64,000 bases of DNA from JADZAI01 sp047602465. Lineage in GTDB: Bacteria > Pseudomonadota > Alphaproteobacteria > Micropepsales > Micropepsaceae. Under the pieces are notes generated by a model. The model saw nothing but the letters and a program-made list of their open reading frames with translations, was not told where the DNA came from and ran no database searches. Shown here piece by piece: positions 61,446-64,000 of the stretch. Position 1 is the first letter of the stretch; every line of letters begins with the position of its first letter. Where the stretch lies: NCBI GenBank assembly GCA_047602465.1, contig JASGHF010000001.1:1736001-1800000 (forward strand), given 5' to 3'. The position numbers and the translations under genes are program-made.

Positions 61446-61482
61446 GCCCCTTCGGGGCACCTCCCCCGCAAGCGCAGGGGAG
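61446..61482. repeat. Double-hairpin intergenic repeat
   Basis: A first hairpin GCCCC-TTC-GGGGC (61446-61458) is followed by a second with arms CTCCCC and GGGGAG (61461-61482), the inner part pairing GC-AAGC-GC. This double element has the look of the dispersed palindromic elements common between genes in alphaproteobacterial genomes. It follows rpoN on its 3' side. Confidence 0.55.
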
Positions 61483-61523
61483 GAAAGGGTTCCGCTCAGC
61501 GGCCCCGAGGATGACAGGCGCCG

Positions 61524-63044
61524 TCAGGCCGCGGCGGCGAGTTTCTGGCGGCGGCGGTCGACCGAGGACGGGATGCGCATCGCTTCGCGGTATTTCGCGA
61601 CGGTGCGGCGGGCGATGTCGATGCCGGCGTCTTTCAGGATTTCCACGATGCGGTCGTCCGAGAGGACGGCCTGCGGGCGTTCCTGGTCGATGAGGTCGCG
61701 GATGCGGTGGCGCACGGCCTCGGACGAATGGCCCTCGCCGCCCTCGGACGACTGGATGGACGAGGTGAAGAAGTATTTCAGCTCGAACACGCCGCGCGGG
61801 GACGAGATGTATTTGTTCGAGGTGACGCGGCTGACCGTCGATTCATGCATCGAGATCGCCTCGGCGACATTCTTCAGGATCAGCGGTTTCAGATGCCGCA
61901 CGCCATGGGCGAAGAAGGCGTCCTGCTGGCGGACGATTTCGGAGGCGACCTTCAGGATCGTGCGGGCGCGCTGGTCGAGGCTTTTCACCAGCCAGTTGGC
62001 AGAGAGCAGGCAATCGGTGACGTAGGCCTTGGCGTCTTTGCCCTTCGGACCCTTGGTGATGCGCGCGGCATAACGCTGGTTCACCAGGACGCGGGGGAGC
62101 GTGTCGGCGTTCAGTTCCACCGCCCAGCCGCCATGGGCCGTTTCGCGCACGAAGACATCCGGCACGATGGCGGGGGCGTCCTCGCCGCTCGCGAAGGCGA
62201 GGCCGGGCTTGGGGTTGAGGGCGCGGATTTCCGAGATCATGCCCGCGAGATCTTCCGCATCGACATCGGCGAGGCGCATGAGGCCGACGAGATCGCGGCG
62301 GGCGAGCATTTCCAGATTGCCGATCACCACCTGCATGGCGGGATCGAAACGGTCCTTTTCCTTCAGCTGGATCGCCAGGCATTCGGCGAGCGAGCGGGCG
62401 CAGACGCCCGAGGGTTCGAAGGTCTGGAGTTTCGCGAGGACGGCTTCGACCTCGGCCTCGGTGACGCCGAGCTTTTCGGCCGCGCCATTGAGGTCGGCCG
62501 CGATATAGCCGGCGTCGTCCACCAGATCGATCAGCCAGGCGCCGATCATTTTCTGGACCGGGTCGGCGACAGCCATCTGGAGCTGGTCTTCCAGATGATC
62601 GCGGAGCGATTTCTCGCGCGTCAGCAGCGCTTCGAGATCGGCGCCTTCGCCGTCGAAGCCGCCGCCCGAGCCGGCCTTGGACCAGTCGACCGCGCCGCCG
62701 GAGAGTTCCGCGTCGCCGCGCGCCGCGCTGTCGGCGCGGGACTCATCCGCGTAGACATTCTCAAAGCCGTTATCGAGCGCCGCGTCGTGATCGACGCCGC
62801 GTTCCAGCGCCTGATCGAGACGTTCGGGCGCGGCCTCGGCGGCGACGGGCAATGCCTCGCGCTCGTCGGCGGGGCCTTGCGGACCTTCGCGTTCGAGCAG
62901 CGGGTTCCGTTCCAGCTCGTCCTCGACGTAACTCTGCAATTCCATGTTGGAGAGCTGCAGCAGCTTGATCGCCTGCTGCAGCTGCGGCGTCATGACGAGG
63001 GCCTGACCCTGTCTGATCTCCAGTCTTTGACCGAACGCCGCCAT
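61524..63044 (-). CDS. rpoN: RNA polymerase sigma-54 factor
   Basis: This 506-residue protein has the glutamine-rich N-terminal activator-contact region ('LVMTPQLQQAIKLLQLSNME'), the acidic linker, the core-binding region, and the C-terminal helix-turn-helix followed by the RpoN box ('ARRTVAKYREAMRIPSS'). It directs transcription from -24/-12 promoters and needs an enhancer-binding protein. It follows lptB by 27 bases, the usual order. Confidence 0.97.
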   Translation of the reverse strand: MAAFGQRLEIRQGQALVMTPQLQQAIKLLQLSNMELQSYVEDELERNPLLEREGPQGPADEREALPVAAEAAPERLDQALERGVDHDAALDNGFENVYADESRADSAARGDAELSGGAVDWSKAGSGGGFDGEGADLEALLTREKSLRDHLEDQLQMAVADPVQKMIGAWLIDLVDDAGYIAADLNGAAEKLGVTEAEVEAVLAKLQTFEPSGVCARSLAECLAIQLKEKDRFDPAMQVVIGNLEMLARRDLVGLMRLADVDAEDLAGMISEIRALNPKPGLAFASGEDAPAIVPDVFVRETAHGGWAVELNADTLPRVLVNQRYAARITKGPKGKDAKAYVTDCLLSANWLVKSLDQRARTILKVASEIVRQQDAFFAHGVRHLKPLILKNVAEAISMHESTVSRVTSNKYISSPRGVFELKYFFTSSIQSSEGGEGHSSEAVRHRIRDLIDQERPQAVLSDDRIVEILKDAGIDIARRTVAKYREAMRIPSSVDRRRQKLAAAA

Positions 63045-63071
63045 CGCCCCCGCGAAACCCCTTTAAGCGCC

Positions 63072-63872
<801 letters not shown>

Positions 63873-63926
63873 GCGGTCTCCATGGAACGGCCCGCGCGCT
63901 TAAGAATGAATGAACGGACGGGCAAG

Positions 63927-63942
63927 TGGCGCGGTTCTTGCC
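63927..63942 (+). promoter_or_regulatory. Candidate sigma-54 promoter facing right
   Basis: TGGCGCGGTTCTTGCC matches the -24/-12 pattern (TGGCNCG-N4-TTGC), with GG and GC separated by exactly ten bases. It lies 19 bases ahead of the ATG at 63961 and points toward that partial gene. A chance match in GC-rich DNA is possible. Confidence 0.45.
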
Positions 63943-63960
63943 TAGCTGGTTAACGGCGGC

Positions 63961-64000
63961 ATGATCGACATTCCGTCGCCGGACGCAAGCGGGCCTACCG
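63961..64000 (+). CDS. Start of an unidentified gene cut by the window edge
   Basis: An open frame from ATG 63961 reads 'MIDIPSPDASGPT' to the last base. No strong ribosome site is visible. It is divergent from lptB and just downstream of a sigma-54-like promoter. Too short to identify. Confidence 0.3.
   Translation, partial: MIDIPSPDASGPT

Larger units (their letters stand above)
61055..61523. other. Intergenic region between the XRE regulator and rpoN with repeats
   Basis: About 470 bases hold no recognisable gene. It carries a T-rich stretch near 61264-61277, a hairpin at 61364-61380, and a double hairpin repeat at 61446-61482. It may provide the promoter for the regulator-thioesterase unit and the 3' end of rpoN. 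Confidence 0.5.

Overview
The window is high-GC DNA densely packed with genes, mostly on conserved alphaproteobacterial chromosomal backbone. Markers for that class are ChvG/ChvI with a short HprK and PTS proteins, the tyrosine pseudokinase DivL, the addB-addA-trxA-folC-accD-trpA-trpB-trpF block, a FYDLN-acid protein, DUF1150 next to Hsp20, and rpoN-hpf-ptsN. The presence of DivL and the gene order fit a Caulobacter/Rhizobiales-like lineage. I cannot name the genus. No phage, insertion sequence, CRISPR array or rRNA operon was seen. One tRNA gene, tRNA-Ala(GGC), is present.

Region by region. 1-6 kb: envelope-stress pair ChvI/ChvG, then HprK, an EIIA-Man protein and HPr (a regulatory, non-sugar PTS), then AMP nucleosidase between two TraB/GumN-family proteins. 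6-7.6 kb: ahcY behind a near-perfect palindrome that looks like a SahR-type operator, closed by a strong terminator. 7.7-10.2 kb: divL. 10.2-14.9 kb: ferredoxin, FixJ-like regulator, membrane histidine kinase, single-domain receiver protein and ferredoxin reductase. 15-24 kb: overlapping operon tsaE-amgK-murU-addB-addA, then trxA. 24-30.7 kb, minus strand: ihfB-lapA and pyrF-trpF-trpB-trpA-accD-folC; folC carries an apparent frameshift near its 3' end. 30.8-35.3 kb: accessory genes (TPR lipoprotein, secreted protein, intradiol dioxygenase-like protein, LuxR solo, HPP-CBS membrane protein) lying between ihfB and rpsA. 35.4-39.4 kb: aroA-cmk-rpsA. 39.5-45.5 kb: acidic zinc-ribbon protein, tRNA-Ala, a frameshifted small secreted protein, and the formaldehyde detoxification genes fghA and frmA/adhC, separated by a lower-GC insert encoding a J-domain membrane protein, a TPR/TonB-like protein and an exonuclease remnant. 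45.5-47.3 kb: cysK and a TonB-like protein.

47.4-53.9 kb is the most interesting cluster: an ethanolamine-type permease, a glutamine-synthetase-like ligase, an aldehyde dehydrogenase, an iron alcohol dehydrogenase and a class I amidotransferase in one tight operon. Together they can be read as a gamma-glutamylation route for an amino alcohol such as ethanolamine: import, gamma-glutamylation of the amine, oxidation of the alcohol to aldehyde and then acid, and hydrolysis back to glutamate plus an amino acid. This would need neither B12 ammonia-lyase nor a microcompartment.

53.9-64 kb: a PabB-PabC fusion overlapping an adenylate/guanylate cyclase gene, hsp20 behind a heat-shock-like promoter and a possible RNA thermometer, DUF1150, a papain-fold cysteine protease candidate, and the ptsN-hpf-...-rpoN-lptB group interrupted by a thioesterase and an XRE/MmyB-type regulator. 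A possible sigma-54 promoter lies at the right edge, facing a gene cut off by the window.

All functional calls come from reading motifs, lengths and neighbourhoods; no database search was run.
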